From Sphingopyxis sp. DBS4 (GTDB lineage: Bacteria > Pseudomonadota > Alphaproteobacteria > Sphingomonadales > Sphingomonadaceae): 64,000 bases of DNA. A program made the position numbers and the translations under genes. Positions 41,347-49,384 of this stretch are shown in pieces. The notes beneath the pieces are model-generated. The model made no database searches, had not been told where the DNA came from, and worked only from the letters and a program-made list of their open reading frames with translations. The stretch is taken from the NCBI RefSeq assembly GCF_024628865.1, contig NZ_CP102384.1, positions 3,979,001 to 4,043,000 on the forward strand, given 5' to 3'. Every line of letters begins with the position of its first letter. Position 1 is the stretch's first letter.

Positions 41347-42758
41347 CAATCCCCGCCACACTCGACCGTCCGGACGATATGACCAGCATGCGCGAAGCGA
41401 TCGAGGCCGGGCGTACGACGCCGGCCGCGCTGATCGAACGCGCGATCGAACGCGCCGAGGCCGTCAATCCGCAGCTCAATTTCATCGCATGGCCCTGTTT
41501 CGACCGCGCGCGTACGCAGGCGGCCGCGCCGCGCCCGGGACCGCTTGCCGGTCTCCCGACCCTGATCAAGGATTCCATTCTGGAAAAAGGCGTACCATCG
41601 AGCTTCGGTGCCGCCGTGCTCCGCGATTTCGTTCCCGCCGAAGACGGACCCTATGCCCGCGCGATAAATGACGCGGGTCTAATTTCGATCGCCCGTTCGG
41701 CGATGCCCGAACTCGGACTCAACGTGGTAACCGAATCGCCGTTGGTGGGCGTGACCCGCAATCCCTGGAACCTGGATCATACACCCGGCGGTTCTTCGGG
41801 CGGCGGATCGGCGGCCGTGGCAGCTGGAGTGGTTCCCATCGCGCATGCCAGCGACGGGCTGGGGTCGATCCGCCATGGCGCCGCGCCGTGCGGCCTCGTC
41901 GGTCTCAAGCCGTCGCGCGGACGCAATATCGGCGACGAGGCGATGCGCTCGATCGCCGATCTGAACGTCGATGGCTGCGTCAGCCGCACCGTGCGCGACA
42001 CCGCGGCTTGGCTCGAGGCAACCCAGACGCGCGCGCCCGACGCGGCCTTCGCGCCGGTGCCGCTCGTAACCGCGCCGGTCGATAGCAAGCTTCGCATTCA
42101 CGCCTATAGCGAGGTAATGCGCACCGCCGCGGAGCCGGACGCGAGCGTCGCCCGGGTCTTTTCGGACACGATCGATTTGCTCGGACGGCTTGGCCATGGC
42201 GTCAGCGATGGCCGGTTGCCGTTCGACGCCCCCGCCGCCATCTCCGCGCTACGCGATTTGGCCGAAGGCAGATTTGCGCGGCGACTGGAGCCGATCGCCG
42301 AACAGCTCGGCGTTGCCATCACGCCCGACGATCTCGAATATCGCTCAAGGACGATCGTGGAACAGGGAAACCGGATTTCAGACAAGCAATATGATGCGGC
42401 ATGGGCCCTGATGGAGCAGAATGCCGCATCCTATCTAGCGCTGCTGGACGACATCGATATCTGGATGACACCCACCTTCAGCACTGAAACCGTCCGCGTC
42501 GGCGTCTTCGGGCCCCACACGGCGTGGCTCGACCAGCGCGATCATCTGCTCGACTATGCCGGCTATTGCTGGATCGACAATTTCGCCGGCTCGCCGTCGA
42601 TCAGCCTGCCGATGGGTTTCAGCGACAACGGCTTGCCGGTCGGCGTCCAGTTCGCAATCCGGCCCGGCGGCGAAGCGCTTCTGCTCGCGCTCGCGTATCA
42701 ACTCGAGAATGCCGTCGCATGGTGGCGACATACCCCGCCGGTCTGGGTCGGTCAGTGA
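41343..42758 (+). CDS. Amidase-signature family hydrolase
   Basis: 471 residues. The Ser-cisSer-Lys core is recognisable: Lys in LIKDSILEKG, the glycine-serine stretch TPGGSSGGGSAAVAAG, and the nucleophile region SDGLGSIRHGAAPCGLVGLKPSRG (DGGGSIR in most members, so one Gly is replaced by Leu). No signal peptide. It is coupled to the MFS gene before and the CoA ligase after (TGATG). It likely cleaves an amide of the imported compound to a carboxylate; the true substrate is unknown. Confidence 0.9.
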   Translation: MTIPATLDRPDDMTSMREAIEAGRTTPAALIERAIERAEAVNPQLNFIAWPCFDRARTQAAAPRPGPLAGLPTLIKDSILEKGVPSSFGAAVLRDFVPAEDGPYARAINDAGLISIARSAMPELGLNVVTESPLVGVTRNPWNLDHTPGGSSGGGSAAVAAGVVPIAHASDGLGSIRHGAAPCGLVGLKPSRGRNIGDEAMRSIADLNVDGCVSRTVRDTAAWLEATQTRAPDAAFAPVPLVTAPVDSKLRIHAYSEVMRTAAEPDASVARVFSDTIDLLGRLGHGVSDGRLPFDAPAAISALRDLAEGRFARRLEPIAEQLGVAITPDDLEYRSRTIVEQGNRISDKQYDAAWALMEQNAASYLALLDDIDIWMTPTFSTETVRVGVFGPHTAWLDQRDHLLDYAGYCWIDNFAGSPSISLPMGFSDNGLPVGVQFAIRPGGEALLLALAYQLENAVAWWRHTPPVWVGQ

Positions 42759-44236
42759 TGACAGGCGAGAGCTTCGGCGCCGTCTTGAAACGCCATGCCG
42801 CGGCGACGTCGGATGCGGTCGCCGTACGGTATGACGAGGACAGCCTGACATGGCGTGAACTTGACGCGCGCTCGGACGGTCGAGCCGCGCAATTGCTGGA
42901 AGCGGGCGTCGTCCGCGACGATATGGTCGCGATCGTCCTTGCCAACGGTACCGCGCATCACGAATGGACGTTCGGCGCATGGAAGGCTGGCGCAACGCCC
43001 TGTATCCTTCCCTCTCGGTTACCTGCGCATGAGCTTTCCGCAATCGTCGAACTGGCCGCGCCGCGCGTCATCATCGGATCGCCGCGACTTCCCCGGATCG
43101 AGCGCAGAATAATTGCCGCCGATTCTCCCCTACCGCCGGAAACGGCCTCGATTTTGCGTGCCCCCGCATCCAGCTGGAAGGCCGTCGCCAGTGGGGGCTC
43201 GACCGGGCGGCCGAAGCTGATCGTCGATCATGGACCACCCAGCCTCTCGGCCAAGATCGACCAGCTGATCGATTTCGTCAGCATGCCGCGCGGCGGCACG
43301 CTCCTCAATCCGGGTCCCCTCTATCACAACGCGCCCTTTCTCTTCTCGAACCTCGCGCTCGTCGCGGGAAGCCAGGTGGTCGGGATGGCGCGGTTCGATC
43401 CCGAAAAATGGCTGCAGATCGTCGAACGCGAGCGGGTTGAATGGTGCTTTTTGGTCCCAACGATGATGCACCGCATCTGGTCGCTCGCGCCGGAGATCCG
43501 AAAGGCCTATGATCTGTCGTCGCTGACGTGCGTCGTTCATATGGCAGCCGCCTGTCCGGTTTGGCTCAAGCATGCCTGGATCGACTGGCTCGGCGGCGAG
43601 CGCATCCTCGAAGGTTATGCCGGGACCGAAACTCCAGGCACCATGATTACGGGAACCGAATGGCTGCGCAAGCCGGGGTCGGTCGGCCGTGTTGCGCCCG
43701 ACACGATCACCATCCGGAACGCTGACGGCGAACTTTGCCCGCCCGGCAAGATCGGCGAGATTTTCTTTCCCGCCGCATCCGCCGAAGGCTTTCACTATAT
43801 TGGCGCCGCACCCCGCCTCGACGATGCGGGGCGGATGTCGCTTGGCGATATGGGCTATGTCGACGTCGATGATTATTTGTTTCTCGCCGATCGGCGCACC
43901 GACATGATCATCCGCGGCGGCGCCAACATCTACCCCGCCGAGGTCGAGGCGGCGCTCGACGAACATCCCGCGGTTGTGAGCGCCGTCGTCATCGGCCTGC
44001 CGTGCGAAGAATTTGGTCACCGCGTCCACGCAATTCTCGAAGCCCGGCCCGGCGTGACACTCGAAATCGCGGATGTGTCTGCCTTTGTCGCGGAGCGGCT
44101 CGCGCCCTATAAGCGGCCCGAAAGCTATGAAGTGGTGGAGACCCCGCTGCGCGACGATGCCGGCAAGGTGCGACGCAGTGCTTTGCGTGATGAAAGGCTT
44201 GCCTGGATAACAGCTCGAAAGCCGTTCCAGCAATAA
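42758..44236 (+). CDS. AMP-binding acyl-CoA ligase
   Basis: A 492-residue adenylate-forming enzyme. Motifs are VASGGSTGRPK (P-loop), EGYAGTETPG, SLGDMGYVDVDDYLFLADRRTDMIIRGGANIYPAEVE and a C-terminal DDAGKVRRSALRD with the catalytic Lys. It would activate a carboxylic acid to its CoA ester. As the last gene of the MFS-amidase-ligase operon it probably acts on the amidase product. The substrate (aryl or fatty acid) cannot be told. Confidence 0.9.
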   Translation: MTGESFGAVLKRHAAATSDAVAVRYDEDSLTWRELDARSDGRAAQLLEAGVVRDDMVAIVLANGTAHHEWTFGAWKAGATPCILPSRLPAHELSAIVELAAPRVIIGSPRLPRIERRIIAADSPLPPETASILRAPASSWKAVASGGSTGRPKLIVDHGPPSLSAKIDQLIDFVSMPRGGTLLNPGPLYHNAPFLFSNLALVAGSQVVGMARFDPEKWLQIVERERVEWCFLVPTMMHRIWSLAPEIRKAYDLSSLTCVVHMAAACPVWLKHAWIDWLGGERILEGYAGTETPGTMITGTEWLRKPGSVGRVAPDTITIRNADGELCPPGKIGEIFFPAASAEGFHYIGAAPRLDDAGRMSLGDMGYVDVDDYLFLADRRTDMIIRGGANIYPAEVEAALDEHPAVVSAVVIGLPCEEFGHRVHAILEARPGVTLEIADVSAFVAERLAPYKRPESYEVVETPLRDDAGKVRRSALRDERLAWITARKPFQQ

Positions 44237-44416
44237 TCAAAGACCAACGAAGCCGCACATTGGGCGTCGATAAGCGGCGCAGTATGGCCGATGCACGAAC
44301 CGCTGCGCGGATTGGCGCTAGCCTCGATGTAAAGCAGCCCTTCGAGCGCATCGCCTGATTGAACGTGGGCTGCCGCAGGCAGACCCTTTCGGCTCCTTCA
44401 CCTGAGGAGTCGAACG

Positions 44417-45325
44417 ATGAATGAACTTATCCAGATTGGCCCGATCAGCCCGCTGCGCCAGCGCCTGATCGACGATATGACCATGCGCCGCTTCTCGAAG
44501 GAGACGCAGCGTAACTATCTGCGCGACGTTGGGAGGTTCGCGACCTGGCTCGGGCGCTCGCCGCACACCGCAAGCGCCGAGGATATCCGGCAGTTCCAGA
44601 TCGAGCAGCAACAAGCCGGCGTCCCGGCGCCGACCATGAACAGCATCGTCGGCGCGCTGAGGTTCTTCTTCACGCACACGCTCGACCGCCCCGACCTCGC
44701 GCGCAAGCTGGTCCGCACCAGGCAGGTACGCAAGATCCCGGTCGTCCTCACCATGGCCGAGGTGAAGCGCCTGCTCGATGCCACGCGCTCCTTGAAGCAC
44801 CAGGCGGCGCTGTCGGTCGCTTACGGCGCGGGCTTGCGCGTCGCCGAGGTGTCGGCGCTCAAGGTCAGCGATATCGACAGCAAGCGGATGCTGCTCCGGA
44901 TCGAGCACGGTAAAGGCGGGCGATACCGCAATGCCATGCTGCCCGAAGGGCTGCTCCTGCTACTGCGCGACTGGTGGCGCGCCGGGCGGCAACAGGGCAT
45001 CCTCGTCCCCGACGGCTGGCTCTTTCCCGGACAGAGCACAGCGGCGCCGATCAGCACCCGCCAGCTCTACCGTGTCGTCGTCGAAGCCGCTGAAGCAGCA
45101 GACATCGACAAGCGCGTCGGACCGCATACGCTGCGCCACAGCTTCGCCACCCACTTGCTCGAGGACGGTGTCGATATCCGCGTCATCCAGGCGCTGCTCG
45201 GCCATGCCAAGCTAAACACCACCGCCTTCTACACCCAGGTTGCGACGAGGACCGTTCGCTCGATCGTCAGCCCGCTCGACAGGCTCGCGCTCGCATCGCC
45301 CAGCGAGGAAGCGCCCGACGGCTGA
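44417..45325 (+). CDS. Tyrosine recombinase of the IS91-like element, copy 1
   Basis: 302 residues. A SAM-like core-binding domain (about 12-98) precedes a catalytic domain with Arg in YGAGLRVAEVS, HTLRHSFATHLLE, the LLGHAKLNTTAFYTQV segment and its Tyr nucleophile. It resembles XerD/integron-type recombinases. GAGGAG precedes the ATG. The stop lies 5 nt before the transposase gene, so they form one unit. Its role in transposition is not established from sequence. Confidence 0.92.
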   Translation: MNELIQIGPISPLRQRLIDDMTMRRFSKETQRNYLRDVGRFATWLGRSPHTASAEDIRQFQIEQQQAGVPAPTMNSIVGALRFFFTHTLDRPDLARKLVRTRQVRKIPVVLTMAEVKRLLDATRSLKHQAALSVAYGAGLRVAEVSALKVSDIDSKRMLLRIEHGKGGRYRNAMLPEGLLLLLRDWWRAGRQQGILVPDGWLFPGQSTAAPISTRQLYRVVVEAAEAADIDKRVGPHTLRHSFATHLLEDGVDIRVIQALLGHAKLNTTAFYTQVATRTVRSIVSPLDRLALASPSEEAPDG

Positions 45326-45330
45326 GGTCG

Positions 45331-46521
45331 ATGCGCGCCTCACTCGAGGTCGCCGACATCTTCCGCGCTGCCGGGCCAACCTACCGCGCCGCCCATGCCG
45401 GGCATCTGAGCCTGCACCAGCTCAAGATCATGTCGGCGATCGAACATTGCCGCACCGCCGCGCTCGGCGGGCATGTCGAGGCCTGCACCGACTGCGGGCA
45501 CTGGCGGATCGCCTATAACAGCTGCCGCAACCGGCACTGCCCCAGGTGCCAGGGCGCTGCGGCGCGCAGTTGGCTCGAGGCGCGCGAGGCCGATCTGCTC
45601 CCAGTCGGCTATTTCCACGTCGTGTTCACCCTGCCTGCCGAGGTTGCCGCGATCGCCTTCCACAATAAGGCGCCCCTCTATGACCTGCTGTTCAAGGCCG
45701 CGGCCGATACGATGCTGACCATCGCCGCCGACCCGAAGCACCTCGGTGCCCGGATCGGCATCACCGCCGTCCTCCACACCTGGGGCTCGGCGCTCACCCA
45801 TCATCCGCACATCCACATGATCGTGCCCGGCGGCGGCATCTCCCGCGATGGAACGCGCTGGATATCCGCACGCCCAGCCTTCCTGCTCCCGGTCCGCGTC
45901 CTTGGTGCCCTGTTCCGACGCTTGTTCCTAACCCGCCTTCGCGCGCTGCACGATGCCGGCAAGCTCGCCTTCTTTGGCAGCCTCACTCATCTTGGCGAAC
46001 GACGTGCTTTCCTGCGGCACCTCTCTCCCGTCAGGAAGAAGCGCTGGGTCGTATATGCCAAGCCGCCGTTCGCTGGTCCCGAGGCCGTGCTCGCTTATCT
46101 CGCGCGCTACACCCACCGGGTCGCCATATCGAACAGTCGGCTCCTCCGGTTCGATGAGGAAGGCGTCACCTTCCGCTACAAGGATTACCGCAAGGCCGGC
46201 GCTGGACGGCAGCAGGTCATGACGCTCGGCGCCGACGAGTTCATCCGCCGCTTCCTCCTCCACGCCCTGCCGCGCGGGTTCCACCGCATCCGCCACTATG
46301 GCCTCCTCGCCAGCGCACACCGCAAGGATCATCTCGAACGCGCCCGCCGCCTGCTCGATGTCGCACCCCCACCGACCGACGAGCCCGCCGACGATGCAGA
46401 GCCCCGACCGACCTGCCCGTGCTGCGGCGGTACCATGATCATCATTGAGGTCTTCGAGCGCCGCTACCAGTCCCGCGCGCCGCCACCGCCATCCCTCGCA
46501 CCCGGGACACCGGCGCCGTGA
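45331..46521 (+). CDS. IS91-family rolling-circle transposase, copy 1
   Basis: 396 residues. An N-terminal zinc-binding region (CTDCGHWRIAYNSCRNRHCPRCQ, about 50-72) precedes the HUH motif HPHIHMIVPGGG (about 154-165). A tyrosine-bearing segment YLARYTHRVAISNSRLL (about 254-270) follows. This is the transposase_32/IS91 type, which nicks DNA and moves by rolling circle. It has a proline-rich tail and appears intact. Confidence 0.93.
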   Translation: MRASLEVADIFRAAGPTYRAAHAGHLSLHQLKIMSAIEHCRTAALGGHVEACTDCGHWRIAYNSCRNRHCPRCQGAAARSWLEAREADLLPVGYFHVVFTLPAEVAAIAFHNKAPLYDLLFKAAADTMLTIAADPKHLGARIGITAVLHTWGSALTHHPHIHMIVPGGGISRDGTRWISARPAFLLPVRVLGALFRRLFLTRLRALHDAGKLAFFGSLTHLGERRAFLRHLSPVRKKRWVVYAKPPFAGPEAVLAYLARYTHRVAISNSRLLRFDEEGVTFRYKDYRKAGAGRQQVMTLGADEFIRRFLLHALPRGFHRIRHYGLLASAHRKDHLERARRLLDVAPPPTDEPADDAEPRPTCPCCGGTMIIIEVFERRYQSRAPPPPSLAPGTPAP

Positions 46522-46961
46522 CCCGGCACGGCCCGTCGCCTTCCTCGTCCAGGGCAGACCCGCGCCTGGAAGCGGACCCGCTCGCGACGGGGCTGCCCAA
46601 AAGCAGACGTCGCACCACCAAAATCGGTCCGCCCGCTTTTCGGCGTCCGCTTTTGCGACCCATATGCAGACGGTCCGCTATCGCGCACGTCCGCTTTTCG
46701 GCAGCACCTAGCTACCCCACGATCTCCGCAAAACAGCTTTCCCCATAGCTCACACCATGACCACCGCGGTTCGGGCATCGAAGACTTTCCGACGCCTGGC
46801 GGCGTCCGAAACTCTCAACGATTTCGGCCTGACAGCTTTCGGCTTCGCGTCGAGATAAGCGGACATTGTTTTGCGAGGCAGTGGAAAGCCAAACTGCGAC
46901 GATGCCCGGAAGAGAAAGCCAGATTGTGCCCGTCAAAACCGCTAGTACAATGAACCGCCGG

Positions 46962-47414
46962 TCATTTCGATCGTGCCCATAGCTGCACCTGTTCGCTCGC
47001 CTCGCCAAGTCGCTCGCGAGCGGCGTCGGGCTGCCTGAAATTGCAGCCGAAATCGAAGCGTAAAGCTGTTTCTCCTCCGGCTCGTCGCCAGTTGAGCACA
47101 CCCGCCCCCTGGTCGGTGACCGCCCCATCGCAAGGCAATTCACGCACGCCCTCAAGCGGCTGCAATATCGCCCGGATGCGTTCGAAGCCCTGCGGCCCCG
47201 CGTCGAACTTGCCGCTCGCCTTGTGGTCGACGGTCGTGCGGTAGGAACCACGCCCTGAACGATCGATCCACCATTCGGTGCGCTCGCCGGTCCAGCCATT
47301 GCCAGTCCCCGCATAGGAAATCCGGTCCGGTGTTTCGGCAGAAGTAGCCGGGTCTTGCGGATCGGCAAGGCCTGAAAGAGCGATGGCAACCAGGGACGCG
47401 AAATTCCAGATCAT
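46962..47414 (-). CDS. Secreted hypothetical protein
   Basis: 150 residues. The ATG at 47414 has AAAGGAG upstream and opens a short signal-like segment (MIWNFASLVAIALSGLADP). The mature part (WTGERTEWWIDRSGRGSYRTTVD...FDAGPQGFERIRAILQPLE) is not a family I recognise. It is the gene nearest the right end of IS91-like copy 1 and may share the region's transferred origin. Confidence 0.6.
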   Translation of the reverse strand: MIWNFASLVAIALSGLADPQDPATSAETPDRISYAGTGNGWTGERTEWWIDRSGRGSYRTTVDHKASGKFDAGPQGFERIRAILQPLEGVRELPCDGAVTDQGAGVLNWRRAGGETALRFDFGCNFRQPDAARERLGEASEQVQLWARSK

Positions 47415-47696
47415 CGGGACAACTCCTTTGCCTCGACCGGCGACGGGATGCAGATTCCTGTGGAATGCCAGCAAGCCATGCCACAGATTTGCTTTCCCCG
47501 CGGCAATGAACGGTCTCGACCGCAGGTTCAGTGACCGTCATCACATCGCATCCGGCATGGCCGATTGCGGCCAGTCGCTCATGGTTTCGGAAATCAAGAA
47601 GCGGAAGCCTGCAGCTGGCCCAGGCGCTAGTCGAAAGCCCGCTATTTTTGGATCGGAACCTTAACGCTGCCTGCGAACCGCCGCTCAGCCTCTATC

Positions 47697-48233
47697 TTAC
47701 CGAACTCGCTGCGGCCTGCTGCAATCGGTATGGATCACTTGGCACTCCGACCCGCCCTGATCGGCGCACCCCTTCAGCGCGCCCGCGATCGCATCGTCCA
47801 GCCGGTTCTCCGACCTGTAATAGCGGGTGTACAGCCCCGTCGCGGTCTTCCCTTCCGTCATCGCCGCGCAGTGATTGTAATAGGTAAACTCGACCTTGCA
47901 GTCCTTCCCGCCGTTCGACTGGCACGCGGCGATCGCCGCCTTCTTCGCCTTTCCCTTGCTCGGCATCTTGCTGCCCTGCCCGACGATGGCGGTCGCAAAG
48001 TCATAGGCGAAGGCGCCCCAGCGGGTTTCCCAGACGGGCCCGGATTGGGAGTAATCGCCGCCATCGCCTCCCCGCTGCCCGGTTGACGGAATACACTCCT
48101 GCCCGGGCGTGCCGGCGGCATTGGGCTCGAAACCCGGCGGACAGGCAGAAGCTGTCCCCGGCACGAGGTATAGAACCCCGGCAACGACGGCGGCCGCAAT
48201 GGATCGCATTCTGGACGTTGCAAACATCTTCAT
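47697..48233 (-). CDS. DUF4189-like secreted protein
   Basis: 178 residues. The ATG at 48233 has a strong GGAGGAGG ribosome site and a signal peptide (about 1-30, ending TASA). A cysteine-containing start follows (CPPGFEPNAAGTPGQEC). The DUF4189-type domain reads WGAFAYDFATAIVG...AKKAAIAACQSNGGKDCKVEFTYYNHCAAM, with four or more Cys likely forming disulfides in the periplasm. Function is unknown. Confidence 0.72.
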   Translation of the reverse strand: MKMFATSRMRSIAAAVVAGVLYLVPGTASACPPGFEPNAAGTPGQECIPSTGQRGGDGGDYSQSGPVWETRWGAFAYDFATAIVGQGSKMPSKGKAKKAAIAACQSNGGKDCKVEFTYYNHCAAMTEGKTATGLYTRYYRSENRLDDAIAGALKGCADQGGSECQVIHTDCSRPQRVR

Positions 48234-48262
48234 GATTCCTCCTCCTTGGCAGGTGTCTGCCT

Positions 48263-49336
48263 TCAATCCGGTTTTCCCAGCACCGCCGCACAATTCCCGC
48301 GCGTGACATAGTCGATGATCATATCGTCGCGGACTTCGAAGCTGGCGGTACACTCAACGGCCGTCTCGGATCGCGCCGGCCCGCCCCCCACGCACATCAT
48401 CCCCCCGCTCCTCGAATTGGGATCGGGCACAGACATGTTGCCCGCGCCGCATCCCTGCGACGGATCGGGTCCCAGAACGACGCCTGTTTTGTAATAGTGA
48501 AGGATCCGCCGGCCTGCCTTGTCCTCGAAGCTGGTGGGCGTGCCCCAGCTTCGCACCAGTTCGGCCTCGCGATGTCCGATCCATGGTTCAAGGCTGTCAC
48601 GGACTTCCACCACCTCGCGCTTTTTCCGCGCATTGGCGATCGCGCCATTCGCCTCGGTCAGATTCATCAGCTCGCGCGTGCGTTCGGCGTCACGTTTGTC
48701 AGCGGCGATAACCGTGCCGGCGATCGCATTGGCTTCGTCGAGCGCCTTTTTCCGACGGGCCGCGAGTTCGGCCATCTTGGCGTCGGCCTCTTCTTGCGAC
48801 CGTTTGCTCGCGACGACGGGGCGCGTGCCGTCTTCCCAGAAATTCTTCCAGGTGAAGTCGGTGATGCCGCCGAGCGTCATCGGACCCATGAAGAACAGCC
48901 CGCGTTCGGTCAGATTGAGCTCGCGCATCGCGGCCCGTTCGGCCGGGGTCTTGGGGCCCATCTCGCAGCCGAATTCGACGAGTTTGCTTTCGACCGCGTC
49001 CTTCGGCGCGCGTGCCGGCTGGTCGGGCATCCGCTGGACGAAATCGTCGCGCGGCGACACCTGGATCAGCTTTTCCTCGAGGGTGCCGCGCGTGCAATCG
49101 ACGATCACGTTCGACGTCACCCATTCGGGCGATTTCGGATGCTCCATCAGCGCGAAGGTCTCGAGCTTGTACGTGTTGTCAGCGAAGGGCACCGGATCGA
49201 GAAAATCCTCGTCGACCGTGACGACGAGCCGTCCGGGCTTTTCGCCGCCGAGAAACACGAGCCACCATTCGCTCGCCACCGCCGGCGATGCGGCCGCCAT
49301 GGAGGCGCATGCCAGCGCCACACCGAATATCCTCAT
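48263..49336 (-). CDS. Secreted hypothetical protein with coiled-coil segment
   Basis: 357 residues. The ATG at 49336 is preferred over an in-frame start 5 codons upstream, because GGGGAG lies 7 nt before it. Signal peptide about 1-22 (ending AVAS). A central charged helix (about 188-250: SQEEADAKMAELAARRKKALDEANAI...NARKKREVVEVRDS) looks like a coiled coil. The end has RSWGTPTSFEDKAGRRILHYYKTG, reminiscent of periplasmic SmpA/BamE-like segments. Cys-rich stretches (GCGAGNMS, MMCVGGGP) follow. No firm family. Confidence 0.62.
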   Translation of the reverse strand: MRIFGVALACASMAAASPAVASEWWLVFLGGEKPGRLVVTVDEDFLDPVPFADNTYKLETFALMEHPKSPEWVTSNVIVDCTRGTLEEKLIQVSPRDDFVQRMPDQPARAPKDAVESKLVEFGCEMGPKTPAERAAMRELNLTERGLFFMGPMTLGGITDFTWKNFWEDGTRPVVASKRSQEEADAKMAELAARRKKALDEANAIAGTVIAADKRDAERTRELMNLTEANGAIANARKKREVVEVRDSLEPWIGHREAELVRSWGTPTSFEDKAGRRILHYYKTGVVLGPDPSQGCGAGNMSVPDPNSRSGGMMCVGGGPARSETAVECTASFEVRDDMIIDYVTRGNCAAVLGKPD

Positions 49337-49384
49337 TTCGAAACTCCCCATTTGACCGGTATTTTCGACATCGGCAGGCCGGCG

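Larger units (their letters stand above)
44284..46820 (+). mobile_element. IS91-like element with recombinase gene, copy 1
   Basis: A 2,537-bp unit repeated in direct orientation at 55820-58356. The encoded proteins are identical in the two copies and no base difference was noticed by eye. The limits were set where the flanks diverge. It carries a tyrosine recombinase gene and an IS91-type HUH transposase gene, then a 300-bp tail with several GTCCGCTTTTCGG-like repeats. No target-site duplication is visible, as expected for rolling-circle IS91 elements. Confidence 0.88.

Noticed and set aside
46522..46820. Short frames in the tail of the IS91-like element
   Set aside because: They read through GTCCGCTTTTCGG-type repeats; composition, not coding, explains them.
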